Part shown: positions 16,687 to 28,389 of the stretch, piece after piece | How the letters are laid out: every line of letters begins with the position of its first letter | Position numbering within the stretch: position 1 is the stretch's first letter | Source: Cudoniella acicularis | Taxonomy: Eukaryota > Ascomycota > Leotiomycetes > Helotiales > Helotiaceae | Assembly: GCA_013054445.1 (NCBI GenBank) | Contig: JAAMPI010000296.1 | Coordinates: 1 to 44,556 of the forward strand | Direction: 5' to 3' | Length of the DNA: 44,556 bases | Program-made: the position numbers and the translations under genes | The notes under the pieces: generated by a model | What the model was told of the DNA's origin: nothing | Database searches by the model: none | What the model saw: only the letters and a program-made list of their open reading frames with translations

Positions 16687-18552
16687 TCAAACGTGGTCAA
16701 CAGGCTTGACGGGATCTCCAAAGGGATTGCAGGGACCAATTCCATCCTCACTATTTCTCGAGTAATCAGCATTGCTGACTGCACGGCCACTTTCGATCTC
16801 CTTGTCGAGGCTGGAATGTCTGCCACCACTCGTGGGGCTCTCATTGAGTTCCCAGCTTCCCACTCGTTCATGCCTGATGACGCTTGCGCCAGCGCCAGTT
16901 TTTAACGTCAAATCAGTATCGCTAGCTAATTTTTCTGCTCCTTTGAAACCACCACTGCGACTTCTTTCTAACACACCAAGATCCCTAGTCTGGGCCGAAG
17001 GATTGCGCTCACGATGCTCAATTCGGAATCCAAGCAAGCATAACGCAAGGGAGCCAATGATGAACAAGCCCAGGGTAACAGTTGCACCAATGACACCTGC
17101 TATAGCGGGTGATAAATTCTTCGAGGAGAAGCTTTGGGTCAAATGCTGAGAGGTAGAGTTTGATAAATTGCTCTCAATAGCTTCGCAAAAGAGGTTTACC
17201 GCATTGCAGGATGTACACCAGTCGGACACCTCACTGATCGCAAACCCAGATATTCCTTGAGCGAACTCGCTCCAGGTCATGTCTACCTCGGAATTGCCAC
17301 GATTGAACAATGGGTAAGCGATCATTGGATCACTCTCATTTGTGCCATTGCGGAAAATGAATCGCACCCATAAGTCATCGGTACTTGGGAATGGTGTAGA
17401 GAGGTTCATGCCTGTGTGCCGGGGGGTGTAAGAGAAGAGCTCGAATGCCATCATGGAGCCATACTCTGGGAGGGACGTAAAAGCAGAGGCCGAGGGGCCT
17501 GTGCTGAGGCCTGAAAGGGAGAAGAAAGAGAGGAACGGCTCGAATGACCCGAACATGACGGTGAGCTTGTCTGATACTCCATCGGAAGCGATATTGTGGG
17601 AGAATTGAGTGAAAACCTTCGTTGCCAGTGTTTGACCCGCAATCGCATTTACAGTGTTCCCTCCTGTGGGTGTGTTGAAGTCCCACTGTTGTAAAGAAGC
17701 GAGATTTTGCAGTTGGGTGAGGTTAGCAAGAGAAAGGGTATCATATACACTTCTGTTGTGGTTATACTCGAATAATGCGTACTCGTATAATGGGTAAGCA
17801 TTTGCGAGGTTGATGATGCTTGGATCGAAATCCCAGAATACCGAGTCCGCAAGGCTCTGGTAGAAGTCTGCAGTTGCTACCATGTCGCTAGTAAAGCCTT
17901 GGGCTTCTATTGTATTTACTTCGTTGATGGAATAGTTCGTACAACCGACATTTCCAGCTAGCCTGTGCATAATTTGTCAGATAAGTGCATTTCTCTTCCG
18001 AGCTGTGGTGTTTCAAGTTTCTAATGTCAAATGAGGGATTTGCGGAAGACAGTGGACTTACCATATATAATTGTAATCTACGGTGCTCAAAGTTTCAATG
18101 TTGGGATACTGATATCCATTGAGCGGGAACTGCTCTAGAGTTCCATTCCCAAGTTCGCTTTCCTCATCCAACACAATTGTGTTTCTGGGTGGGTACAGGC
18201 CTTGCATAAATGCCAGGGCGCTGCCACTTATATACTCGTCATTTGTGCTCAGTACCTCCATCTGCGAATTGTCGATTTCGTCCGAGCTCAAGCCGTTTAT
18301 CGGCATAGCAATCGTGATTTCAGAGCCATTTACGGGGGCGCTGATATATCGATCGCGGATAACCTGTCCAGCGTTGAGTAGCTGGTTTGCGCCCAACGGA
18401 GTGAGGTTGTAAGGCCCGTCATGTAACGATGGAATCTGCTCGCCATGAAAGGTAAACACAACGGCAGCCCATGTGGTTTGCGTCTGCAAATCTTGGGCGA
18501 GCGCAGGTGTAAGTGCGAGGAGGGCAACGAGAAGGTGGGGTGTATAGGCCAT
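16687..18552 (-). CDS. Membrane-anchored histidine-acid-phosphatase-like protein, catalytic motif degenerate
   Basis: Two exons, 18552..18062 and 17962..16687, intron 99 bp with donor GTAAGT; 588 residues. The start at 18552 gives a clean signal peptide (MAYTPHLLVALLALTPALAQ), whereas the 21 codons upstream of it are not signal-like. The extracellular part resembles histidine phosphatase branch 2, with many N-x-S/T sites. One transmembrane helix lies at about 448-476, followed by a 112-residue Ser/Arg-rich cytosolic tail. The canonical RHGxRxP is FHGEQIP here: the catalytic His stays but both phosphate-binding Arg are gone. The usual HD motif region reads MFGSFEP. It is therefore probably a binding or sensing protein rather than an active phosphatase; that is inference. 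Confidence 0.85.
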
Positions 18553-19548
18553 AATTACGATTTCTGCTGAAAATATCGAGGGGCACAGCCTTGTGTCGTC
18601 CGACTGCGATAGCAAGCTACCTACATACGTTTGAGGACAAAGAAGGGCGATGAAGACGGAAGGTTGGGGTCGGTTAGGAGGATGAGAAGAGAGAAAGGCG
18701 GAAGAGAAAAAAGAGAAGGGAACAAGCAGCTATGAACTCAAGTGAGGTAAGCAAGGCTCTGGAATGATCAAGGACTAACGAGGGGAAGCTCCCATAACAC
18801 CCTTGCCCTTTCGCAAAGCTCAATGGCACAATAGCACTTGGCACTGCAGCGCGCCGATGGACTAGGCCAGCTCGGGCATAGACGGCTGCACTGAATCACG
18901 CGCAAAGGTGAGGCAATTGGGTGGAAGTCCCTTCGAAGCAGTCGGTATGGCTGAATGGGTCTGCTTGGAGCCGGTGGGAAGAGGCATGTGAGGTCAGCCA
19001 GTGGTCCCGCTAAGCTTGGGACTTCCCGCTATCAGCTTATCGACTATCGATGGGATGACATGGGCAGGGGGCAGGGGGCAGGAGCATCGCGATAGCGATT
19101 GCACAGTAACCCCGCATCGAGCCTTGAGAGTGGCTGGGAGCTCGCACTGACTGACTGCGCAACCTCGCACACACTGATGTGCGAGCAAAAACCTCTGCAA
19201 TGTCATTTGATGTTGCAGCTCATGTTGATCCGTCCCAACTATTCTCGAGTTGAAGGCATTCGGGAAGAGAATAGTGCTTTTAAAACCGCCTGTTTAAGCT
19301 TACCTAGGCACCTAGAGACCGGTAAAACAACAGTGAGTTAAATTGGGTACCATCCACAGCAATTCTTTTCGAATCCAGTGGGGGTAAGTTCATAACTTTT
19401 AGCACAGAACGAAACCTAGAACATTTATCATGGCGGAAACAGCGAGATTTGAGGCAATTATTTGTATTTTTTGGAGGGCTAGCTAGTCATGTACATTTTC
19501 GCCCCCCTTACCGATCATTTCCCTGCCATTGCGACCCCAGTTAACGCC
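18553..19548. other. Intergenic region, phosphatase-like promoter and ALDH 3' flank
   Basis: Non-coding as far as can be seen. Purine-rich stretches (about 18650-18720) lie near the phosphatase-like start. It includes the 7-bp tandem repeat listed separately. Frames of 70-80 codons are unsupported. Confidence 0.45.
19062..19082 (+). repeat. Three tandem copies of a GGGCAGG unit
   Basis: A perfect 7-bp unit is repeated three times in the non-coding region between the phosphatase-like and aldehyde dehydrogenase genes. The G-runs could form a G-quadruplex-like structure, but that is speculative. Confidence 0.8.
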
Positions 19549-21165
19549 TTAACCAAACAGAGCATCGCCGAGACGAATGGAAACACTCTTGGTTTGTGTG
19601 TAGTTGGCCAACGCAGCCTCTCCGAGTTCTCTTCCAATACCTGACTCCTTGTAACCACCGAATGGAACCTGGTGGTGCAGCATGTTGTATTGGTTGACCC
19701 AGACAGTACCGGCGCGAAGGCTGTTGGAGACACGGATAGCCGTGTTGAGATTTGACGTGTGGACCGCAGCAGCAAGACCATATGTAGTGTTATTACCAGT
19801 CTTGATAATCTCCTCTTCGGTCTCGAACTTGGAGATTGAGCAAACAGGGCCGAAGATCTCCTCCTGCATGATCTTCATATCCTCAGTGACATTCGAGAAG
19901 ATGGTGGGCTGAATAAAGTATCCTTTGCTGCCGTGACGCTCACCACCAGTGACAACGGTGGCACCAGCCTTCTTTCCCTCCTGGATGTATCCCATGATGC
20001 GATCATATTGGAGTTGAGAGACCTGTGGGCCCTGGAAGGTATCAGCGGCGAATGGATCACCAACCTTGTTTGCGGTAGCGCGGGCCTTGAATCGCTCAAC
20101 GAACGTATCATAGATACCCGATTGAACATAGACACGGGAGCCGGCACAGCAGCATTGGCCGTGATTGAAGAAAATACCGAAGTTGACCCAAGAAATGGCA
20201 TTCTCAATGTCGGCATCGTTGAAGATGATGTTTGGTGACTTGCCTCCAAGCTCAAGAGTGACCTTCTTCAAATTCGATCCGGCAGCAGCCTTCATGATTT
20301 GACGACCAACAACAGTAGAGCCAGTGAAGGCAACCTTGTCAATATCCATATGAGATGAAATGGCGGCACCAGCAATCTTTCCGAAACCAGAAATGATGTT
20401 GATAACTCCCGGTGGAAAGCCAGCCTCCTTAATCAAGTTGGCGGCGACAAGGGCGGAAAGAGGGGTCTGCTCAGCAGTCTTGATCACAACAGTGTTACCC
20501 GTTGCAACGGCCGGACCAATCTTCCAGGCCCACATAAGCAAGGGGAAGTTCCATGGAATGATTTGTCCGCAAACGCCAATCTGGAGCAAACATTAGGGCT
20601 TGCAATGGTTATTCGGGAACGGCAGACCTACCGGCTCTTGTCTTGTGTATGCAAAAGTGTCGGCGTTTGTGTCGATAACCTTACCCTCAATCTTGTCGGC
20701 CCAGCCTCCGTAGTATCTCAGACAGCCAGCAACAGCGCCAACATCGCCCTTTGCCATACCAATAGCCTTTCCATTATCAAGCGACTCGACGGCGGCCAAG
20801 AGATCGAGGTTCTTTTCGATGAGGTTGGCGAGGTTGACCAGCAACTTGCCTCTGTTCTCTGGAGTCTCCTTTCGCCATGAGCCCTCAAATGCTTTTCGTG
20901 CAGCTGCTACGGCGATGTCGACGTCCTTCTCGGTGGCCTCGTGTACGGAGCAGATAACCTCTTCGGTGGACGGGTTAATGGTCTCGAAGGTCTTTCCATC
21001 AACACCCTTGACCCATTCGTTGTTGATGAACCTGTCGGGAACGGCTGTGAGTATAATCCAATGACGGTAAATGCGGGGTAATGTGCCAAAAGCTGGGGAA
21101 ACCTACAAGCCAGTTGGCTGGGTGTACTTGCCGGTGGTCGGCGTCTCGAGCTGAACTGAAGTCAT
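19549..21165 (-). CDS. aldA: Aldehyde dehydrogenase (AldA type, NAD(P)-dependent)
   Basis: Exons 21165..21107, 21031..20632 and 20580..19549 join in phase to 496 residues, the usual length of fungal AldA. All the ALDH signatures are present: [12 protein letters not shown], the Rossmann segment [21 protein letters not shown] with the general-base Glu263, [12 protein letters not shown] with catalytic Cys297, and EEIFGPVCS and [13 protein letters not shown] near the C-terminus. The enzyme oxidises acetaldehyde to acetate in ethanol use and also other aliphatic aldehydes; no targeting peptide is obvious, so it is probably cytosolic. All intron donors are GTAGGT. The codon pattern is C-rich at third positions compared with neighbours, as expected for a highly expressed gene. 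Confidence 0.96.
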
Positions 21166-23687
21166 TTTGTAGGTAGTTCGTTATTTGCAGAAACAAGAGA
21201 GGTGGGTGTTGTGTAGATGGAATGTGGAGGAGTCGAGAACAAAGGTGGGCGGGGAAGGTGCTTTCAAGTACTTGTAGTCGCAGTTGCTGTGTTTCGAAAA
21301 GAGGGGACGCTGTCATCAAATTACGCACTACTTCTATCTCGGCATCAGAGAGACGCCGATTTGCTATCTATTACTACCTAGTTACACGAGCACAAGCACC
21401 AAGACGAGAAACAAAGAGGCAAGAAAAAGCTCATCTGCTTGGGTCGAGCGTGCCCAAGTGGATTCAATCGTAAGGTAGCTGCAAGGAGCAGCAGTCCGGA
21501 GCCAATGACGGCGTTGCAACGAGATCTCCAAGCCTGTCAGAGGTCAACATCGAGGATGGTTCTCCAAGAAGCTGTTCCACAAGTTCCACCAGTTCCACCT
21601 AGCAGTTGCATTGCGCGCCGGAAAATGACCAGATCGGCCACAGTCACGTCTCGAATGTGTGCTAGCGCCTGCGGAAGCCAGGCGCAAAGCCCCAGGGCAT
21701 GCTGGTGGCCTGGTTCTGGTCTTCGCTGTAAAGGAACAAAGCTCGCCCAAGCTGCAAGCAGCTTCCGGCAGAGCGAGCTGTCGAAGCATTTTTGAGGTGG
21801 GCGGCGGGCCACGGATCGACGCCGCCATCCACCATTGTTCTGCATGCCCTGCACTACGGCGGTTCCAGCAATCTAGAGTCACAACTCGGTGGCTACGGTA
21901 CTGTGCGCCCTCATTGACCCGAAAGGTCCTCAACACTGCGAACTGGCGAGTTTCGCAACGATGTTTGAGTGTGCTGTTTAGGGAGCACAAAGGCCTTGAA
22001 TAGGGCTCGCGGGGTACCTCGGCAGGCTCTTCGACGGCGGGCCCTTCCCGCGTCGGGACAATTCAGAGCGACCGTTGCTATACGGCGAGCGCTCTGGTGT
22101 TTCGGTGTTAACCAGAAATCAAGAGCACATTCTTCGGATATAGCCGTTTCAATTGCTAATCTACAAGGAGAAACAGGTAGCCTGGTGAAGTGCTAGTCAA
22201 CTGTCTAGCTCTAGCACTCCCTCCTTTCAAAACAATAATGATTACTGACGGTGACATTCCGCCCCTCTTGGCAAGGCAAGTTGGAACAGGTAATTCGAAA
22301 GCCTGCCTCCTATTCGCCTACGCATAACTTCCGTTCCTCCATTCCCTATTTCCCTACGATTCAAAATAAGTAACGCCATTTCCCCACACGTTTGACCTTT
22401 AAGTCGCCTCCCGCTCTGCTAGGCCGCAAGCTAACTCCATTTCTGATCTTTCTAGACGCCGATTTTTCGCCGCTCAACCTCGCTTCCCCGCAGATTTGCA
22501 CCCTGGTTTCCGCATCGCCGAAAACCATTGTCTCTGGGGTGTGGGCTAGCTCGGACGGGGAGTTCCCAGCGGAAATAACTTGACCGCGAGTCAGACCCAG
22601 GAAAGAAGGATGAGGCTGTATTTTTGCTTGGAAAAGCAGCGAGTGCTTGAGCTGGAGACGCCGTCTAGACTTGCTTGCTTTATAATACGGAACCCAGGTG
22701 ATTTGATGAGAAAGGAAGCCTTGCTTAAGTAAAAAGGCTTCTAACAGAACGACAAATCTCTTGAAGGCAAAAGGGGGGTGGCTCACGTGACTACAGCCTT
22801 TAATCGAGAGAAGGCTAATTGCGCATACTATTAGAAGACAACGGTAGAAATACTCCATCACTGCCTGAAAAGAATGATAAAGTAAAATCTGATGTTGGTG
22901 CGAATACAGTTGTGAAGGGACAATAGGAACGGCGCACGTAACTTGATTATATGAGCTGGGTTTGATTACTAGTCTTCCACTGGCTCTGCACCGCTAGGAA
23001 TCTCTGTGATAAACTTCAAAAATCAATCAATACTATTATTTACAGTACACACTGATCAAACCAATGTGGCCAAGAAGATCCCCTTGATGAAAGAGTATTT
23101 CGATTGACCATTACCGTGACGCATTGCCTTTTCCAGCAACATCTATATATATTATTCCGAATTCAAAATGCTACTGAGCAATGAGTTGCCAATATTGTCG
23201 AGTTTGTAAGGGGCTTGATAGGTATTAAGCGAACACTTCGTTATATTATCTTGCCTGCCCCCTAGCAGGAAAGATATTGTCGTGGCTCGATGGCTGGTTA
23301 AGGGGACATTTGAAAATTATTTGTATGCAAAGAAGCTGCTTTATCCTACTCTCTTGGATTGCACACCTGGAGGACACACTTCAGAGCATTGTCTGTCTTG
23401 ACAAATACAAGTTTGCGGAATTCAGAAATTTGATGTTGGCATTTTTTCATGAAATTATGGTGTTCACAAGCTTCCCGCTAAAAAATTCTAGGGCGAGGGC
23501 AGGGGCTTTTTTGGGGGGCTTTGCTAATCTTATCAGTCTAGCCTGCGACATCGAGAATCCTTCTACTGAAGTGATTTTTCGAACAAACTTCACTCGCAAC
23601 TTTTCCAACACTACTCTCTGCATATAGTATACCGCAAATTCACTGCAAGATCGGCTTCGGGGTCATTGAGATCGCTGCCAGCCCGAA
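21166..23687. promoter_or_regulatory. 2.5-kb divergent intergenic region, ALDH / TBF1-like
   Basis: Longest gene-free stretch of ordinary composition in the window, between two divergent genes. The part from about 21480 to 22100 is GC-rich. Frames up to 166 codons (minus strand, 22361-22861) occur but lack domains, and I do not call them. A 9-bp unit (GTTCCACNN) is tandemly repeated three times at 21574-21600. An unannotated multi-exon gene cannot be excluded. Confidence 0.4.
21574..21600 (+). repeat. Three tandem copies of a GTTCCACNN unit
   Basis: Three successive 9-bp copies (GTTCCACAA, GTTCCACCA, GTTCCACCT) in the upstream region of the aldehyde dehydrogenase gene. They might be a protein-binding cluster, but nothing proves this. 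Confidence 0.75.
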
Positions 23688-23734
23688 ATGGCCGAGGCAA
23701 CCGATGATAATGGTCAGTTCTCTTCCAACAAATA

Positions 23735-25989
23735 ATGTCTCCGCAAATAAAGAAAGAGAAGGATTGTCTGCTCCAGACCATTGGCAGAGATGCTAACGTT
23801 CCCTACGACGAAGATTCTCGCAATGCGCCGATCAAATACGAATCCCCGTACTACGCCGAGCAGGCTCAGATGTTCACACCTCAACCACAAACACCCTCTC
23901 ACAAACGCCAGCGATCTGGTTCTGATTCGCAAGACGCCGCCGAAAAGAGGCAGCGAGTCGAGCCCCCATCCTCTGACGCCGATGATTTTGCTGCCATTCT
24001 TGCGAGAACAACAGCCTCTGTGACACAACAGCTTGGTCAATCTGCCAATATTCAGACTCAGCACGCTTCGCCACCGCAGCAAAGCCATTTCCAGAGCCGA
24101 AACGAACAGATGGGCGGAGCAGGACTCACAAGTGGCTTCACTTCGGATCCAAACCTGTACATGCGTATATTGAGTCTGCCAATTTTGGAAAGTTTGGTAG
24201 GTTGTAACCGTTCTCCGGAATCCAATTGCGAAACGCTTATAATTGGAAGTCCACGCAGATTTTGTCAACTCTGGCTCTCGGTCCATATCATGAAACTATA
24301 AAGATAGTCACAGATCCAGAATGTGAACTTGGACAGGCCTATACCACACTAAAGTCATTGTTTGACCAGACCAAGAAGATTTATTCTCAACAGGGACCTT
24401 TCCTTTCTGCAGACGAACTGAACATCAAAGAGCCAGAACATCGGTCTACTATCCGAACAACAAACCTGGCAACCTTCGTTTCGAGCGTTTTCGGTGGCCA
24501 AGATGTCGGGTTTTATGAGCTCAATGACCATTTTATTGTCATTTTTACTCCCGAGGGCGAGCCTCTAGGACGTGAGGCTGGTCAACTCTACCTAAATTTG
24601 AAGACGCAAATGTACCTCTCTGCTTCTTCCCAAGAGGAGCAAGACAGGACAAAAGAAGACATCCTGGAAGATTTGTTTCCACTATCGATTGATCAGATTG
24701 TTTCTGCTAGACATCCAGGCCAACCTCTGGCCCAGAGCGAATTGGACTTCATTAAGGACTGCAATTCACGAAGAGAATACCTCATGGCCGAACCAAGTGA
24801 TGCAGAATCAATCCGTAAGTCACGGATCGCGAACCACAATACGTGGTACTAACTGTAATCTAGTTCGACTCTCAGAAATGTTTGCTTGGGAAGATTTTCT
24901 GCGCCGTCTCAGTGCTCATCTCAACCAAGCCTATGAACCGCTGCTTGCACCATACATGGAACGCCATGCCCTTACTGCGCCGGCATCTCCGGTGCGTGAG
25001 GCAAGCAGAAATGCCACACAAATGCAGATGAAAACCACAGCTATGAAATCCATCGAGCATGACTTTGCGGCAGAAGCTGAGAGAGCTGCACAAACCGCCC
25101 TTCAAACTCTTGGCTATGCGCCTAGCCCAAATCAAAATGGAGGTTAGTTTTGATTTTTCCTTTCTCTATACGCATAACTAATCAATGACTTAATCTAGGT
25201 TCTTCTCAGTATCATATTCCGACGCAAAATGGGTCATTTACAGCACAATATACAGATACCACTGTCCCTTACCCTTCACAAAGCGCTCCAACACAGGTTT
25301 TATACGAAAAAGCTCGCCAAGCTGCCGTCTCGAAAACGAATCCCGGAAAGTCGGGTCGACCTGGAGTAGCAAGCCAAAGAAGACCGTGGAGCACAGAGGA
25401 GGAAAACGCTCTCATGGCTGGTCTGGATTATGTGAAGGGACCTCATTGGAGCCAAATACTTGCTCTTTATGGCCCCAAAGGCAGTGTCAACGAAATTCTG
25501 AAGGACAGGAATCAAGTGCAACTAAAGGATAAGGCCCGAAATCTCAAGCTCTTCTTCTTGAAGAGCAATATCGAAGTACCATATTATCTCCAGTCAGTCA
25601 CTGGAGAGCTCAAAACAAGAGCGCCGAGTCAAGCTGCTCGGAAAGAGGCCGAAGAAAGGGCAAGAATTCAAGGCGACGAAGAACAGGCTCGTTTCAATGG
25701 CATTTTGACTCTGGCAGGTGGTATTCAGGGGCCTGGTCCAATGAATGGTGCTGGCAGCGCTACGCCTGTTAATCTGCGTCCTAGTGATTCACCAGAAGAG
25801 CTCCACGTTGTTGAGCCACCTTCATTTCATGGATTTACGCCAAACCAAATAACCGACGATGAACAACTCCGACAAAGTTTGATGGCTGCCACCGCAGCAG
25901 CTACAGCCTCTGTTTCCTCTTCTTCTCCTACTGGTCTTCAGGCGAACGGTTCTGGACATATGACTGGTAACAATCAGTTATCGATTTAG
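23735..25989 (+). CDS. TBF1: TBF1-like telomere/subtelomere TTAGGG-binding factor (TRF-type dimerisation plus telobox Myb)
   Basis: Exons 23735..24196, 24250..24814, 24864..25142 and 25199..25989 give about 698 residues in phase. The N-terminus is acidic and proline-rich with a basic KRQR cluster. Residues about 130-390 match the TRF homology/dimerisation domain of fungal Tbf1-type proteins. A Myb/telobox domain lies at about 496-560, with RRPWSTEEENALMAGL and the recognition-helix region VQLKDKARNLK in place of the common VDLKDKWRN. The family binds TTAGGG repeats at telomeres, subtelomeres and some promoters. The start is uncertain: ATG 23735 is the first in this frame, but ATG 23688 opens a 15-codon frame (MAEATDDNG...) ending at 23733-23735. 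That earlier ATG could be the true start joined by a short intron (donor at 23713) or an upstream ORF. Confidence 0.85.
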
Positions 25990-26834
25990 GTGATAAAGAG
26001 CAGGGTTATTCGGTATCATTGCATGCTGGGTTTTAGCGTGGCGTTTTGGCATAAACTGGAGGAACTGGCAGTGCACATGAGCCAACTTGGTCTGCTCTCG
26101 TGGCGCTTATCTCATAGTATGAATATGGCGCTTGGAGGCATTGTGTAAAGCGCAAAAATTAATCTCATTCGTGTACCTATCAAAAAGACTGCACTCTCTT
26201 AGCAAGAGTCTAGTAGTATCGATTGATGAACTGTTAGCTAAATATATATAATCCTCGGGAAGCCGTTCTCATAGCCGTTTAAAAATCTCTGGATAATGAT
26301 AATCACATCCCAGAATTTGATTCAAGATTGTGTAAAATATAGTATAGTTAGTAGAACTGGAAAACATATCTTCGGTCTAAACAAGTGACTTTCTTGTCAT
26401 CTCGAGGTTCTCGTGTGAGCTCCTTTTATGAATTTTTTACCTTTACAGGCTTCTTTCCTCTTGTAGGTGCCTAGTATTATAGTATAAAAGCCCAGTCAAT
26501 AAATCAAATAGCCATTTGCATCTCACTAAAAACCCATTACCTCACGCTATTTTCCCTCCTAAACTGATTCGCTTCGCGAAGTTCCACCACAACGCTTTTA
26601 AGACATTAAATAACTACCCACTTAAAACAAGAAAGCAGGTCTCTAAAGAAGACGAAAAGAGAAAAGAGATTAATATTTTCTACTTTTAAAAACATTTCAC
26701 ATTAACCAAGTGTTGGTTATTTGAAGTATTACGAATTATTTCTTGGTGTGGACCGGAGAACAGTCAAGGGAATATATACTAATGAAAATCTAAAATATTA
26801 TGTTTCAATGTGACTGTCCGGAGACAGCTTCTTC
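25990..26834. other. AT-rich intergenic region between convergent genes
   Basis: 3' flanks of the TBF1-like gene (+) and the dehydrogenase (-). From about 26220 it is rich in A/T with ATATATAA-like strings, consistent with 3' processing signals. No coding frame is supported. Confidence 0.45.
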
Positions 26835-27785
26835 TCACAGCATCTCCCTTCCTTTGAATTCTTTTATATTCCAATCCCACAACTTGGCTGCCATCTCTAG
26901 ATTCTGTGCATTCTTACTCGGTTTTGACAACTTTCCGAGTGGGACAAAATACTCCCCAGACATATTCTTCTTCATATCCGCGCTCGCAGCGCAGAAGACA
27001 GAGGTGTATGCTCCTTGATCCACAGGGATGAAGACCCCTAGCAAATTGAGGAGCTTCCCAATAAGTGGACTGGTCATACCGAAATACGAGGCATTCTTTG
27101 CCAGATCCGTGTAGATGTTTCCTGGGTGCACAGCAGCGGTCCAGATCTCGCCATCCCCTTTCTTAACACCGTTTGGCCCATACAATCTGTTAAGCTCCTT
27201 TTCATGGAGAATATTGGCCAGCTTCGACATTCCATATCGACTCCAAACCCCTCCCTGTTCTTGATTGATATCGTCGAACTCAATCCCAGACTTGGGAGCA
27301 AAATGGCTGTGCCCAACGCTTGTCACGTTCACAACCCTCACGTCCCCTGGCTTCGAGACCTTGGCGGTAGCAAGCAGGATAGGGAGCAGAAGCTCCGTTA
27401 GGAGGAAGTGGCTCATGTAGTTTGTTTGCCACTGGCTCTCATAGCCGTCCTTGCTCATCTCAAATGGAACCGCCATAATCCCGGCATTATTGACAATAAC
27501 ATGAAGTTTTGTCTCTCGTCGGATAAAATCTTGAGCTGCTGCAGCGACGGATGAGAGATCCATGTGGTCGAGGATCAAAAGTTGGATGTTCGCTGTGGGA
27601 ACGAGGTCTTTGATGCTAGAAACGGCGGCTTTGCCTTTACTTTCGGAACGGCAACCCATATAGATGGATGCATTCCTCTGGGCTAAGTGGAGGATTGTTT
27701 GGTAGCCTATTCCCGCATTTCCTCCAGTGACGAGGAAGACCTTGTCGGTGAGGTCTGGGAGGGTGGATGGGTGGAAAGAGGGCAT
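26835..27785 (-). CDS. Short-chain dehydrogenase/reductase (retinol dehydrogenase-like)
   Basis: Single uninterrupted frame of 316 residues. The classical SDR features are all seen: the cofactor loop VTGGNAGIG (19-27), an NNAG at 99-102, catalytic Ser156 in NVTSVGH, and Tyr184-x3-Lys188 in WSRYGMSK, followed by VHPGNIYTDL. There is no signal peptide, and only weak hydrophobic stretches occur after residue 240. Members of this extended group reduce ketones or oxidise alcohols on lipophilic or secondary-metabolite substrates with NADP(H) or NAD(H); the substrate cannot be told. The arrangement is divergent from the HD-domain gene, with 604 bp between start codons. Confidence 0.92.
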   Translation of the reverse strand: MPSFHPSTLPDLTDKVFLVTGGNAGIGYQTILHLAQRNASIYMGCRSESKGKAAVSSIKDLVPTANIQLLILDHMDLSSVAAAAQDFIRRETKLHVIVNNAGIMAVPFEMSKDGYESQWQTNYMSHFLLTELLLPILLATAKVSKPGDVRVVNVTSVGHSHFAPKSGIEFDDINQEQGGVWSRYGMSKLANILHEKELNRLYGPNGVKKGDGEIWTAAVHPGNIYTDLAKNASYFGMTSPLIGKLLNLLGVFIPVDQGAYTSVFCAASADMKKNMSGEYFVPLGKLSKPSKNAQNLEMAAKLWDWNIKEFKGREML

Positions 27786-28389
27786 GTTGAACCGGAGTTT
27801 TGTTCAATCTGTTTAATCTGTTTGAAGATAGAGTGGAATGAGTTTTGTCTGTGGGTGGTGCACTGGTGACTGGTTGAAAACTGCGGAACCGAAAACTTAG
27901 AGGAGGATGGAGGGTTGTGTGTGTGTGTGGATTTGAAATGCTCATTGTTGCGAGGATATCCATTTCTTAATATACTTTGGAAACGGTGGGACTTTTCAAA
28001 TTTCTAACGTTGAAAACCTGCCGAGTGTGCTTTGGAAAGGACGGTGCTAGTGATGCATTCGATGTTCTGCGGCCGTGAAAGCCATAGCTGAGCGGCGATT
28101 CGGGAATGCGGAAATGCGGCCGCCGCAACCGCACGCAAGGCCCATGTCACGTGTTAGCGTGATGTAAATTGGGCGCGCCTTTGCAACAACAAATACGTAT
28201 GCGGCGAGCTGGTGTCTGGTGTCCCATTGAGTCCCATTGAGTCCCTTGCTTGTTTTTGTTCCTGCACGTTTTAGATTGATCTTGCTGCCTTGGGACACAA
28301 ATACTTAAACCAGGCTTGATTCTAAGTACCGTATTCCTAGTTCAATTTCAACTTCAACTTCAACTTCTTGTCCGACCCCAAGAGACAGA
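27786..28389. promoter_or_regulatory. Divergent promoter region, SDR / HD-domain hydrolase
   Basis: 604 bp between two start codons. It contains two simple tandem repeats: GTCCCATTGA twice plus a partial copy at 28221-28245, and TTCAAC/TTCAAT about four times at 28341-28367, the latter within 25-50 bp of the HD gene start and so probably in its leader. A palindromic GCGGCCGC sits near 28117. Confidence 0.6.

Noticed and set aside
18935..18990. A-box-like TGGCTGAATGGGT
   Set aside because: No B-box/T-arm at a suitable distance and no acceptor stem; not a tRNA.
22361..22861. 166-codon minus-strand frame with a signal-peptide-like start
   Set aside because: No recognisable motif, no homologue known to me, and composition like random sequence; kept only as a remote possibility.
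23277..23627. 116-codon plus-strand frame upstream of the TBF1-like gene
   Set aside because: No domain, no splice support and promoter position.
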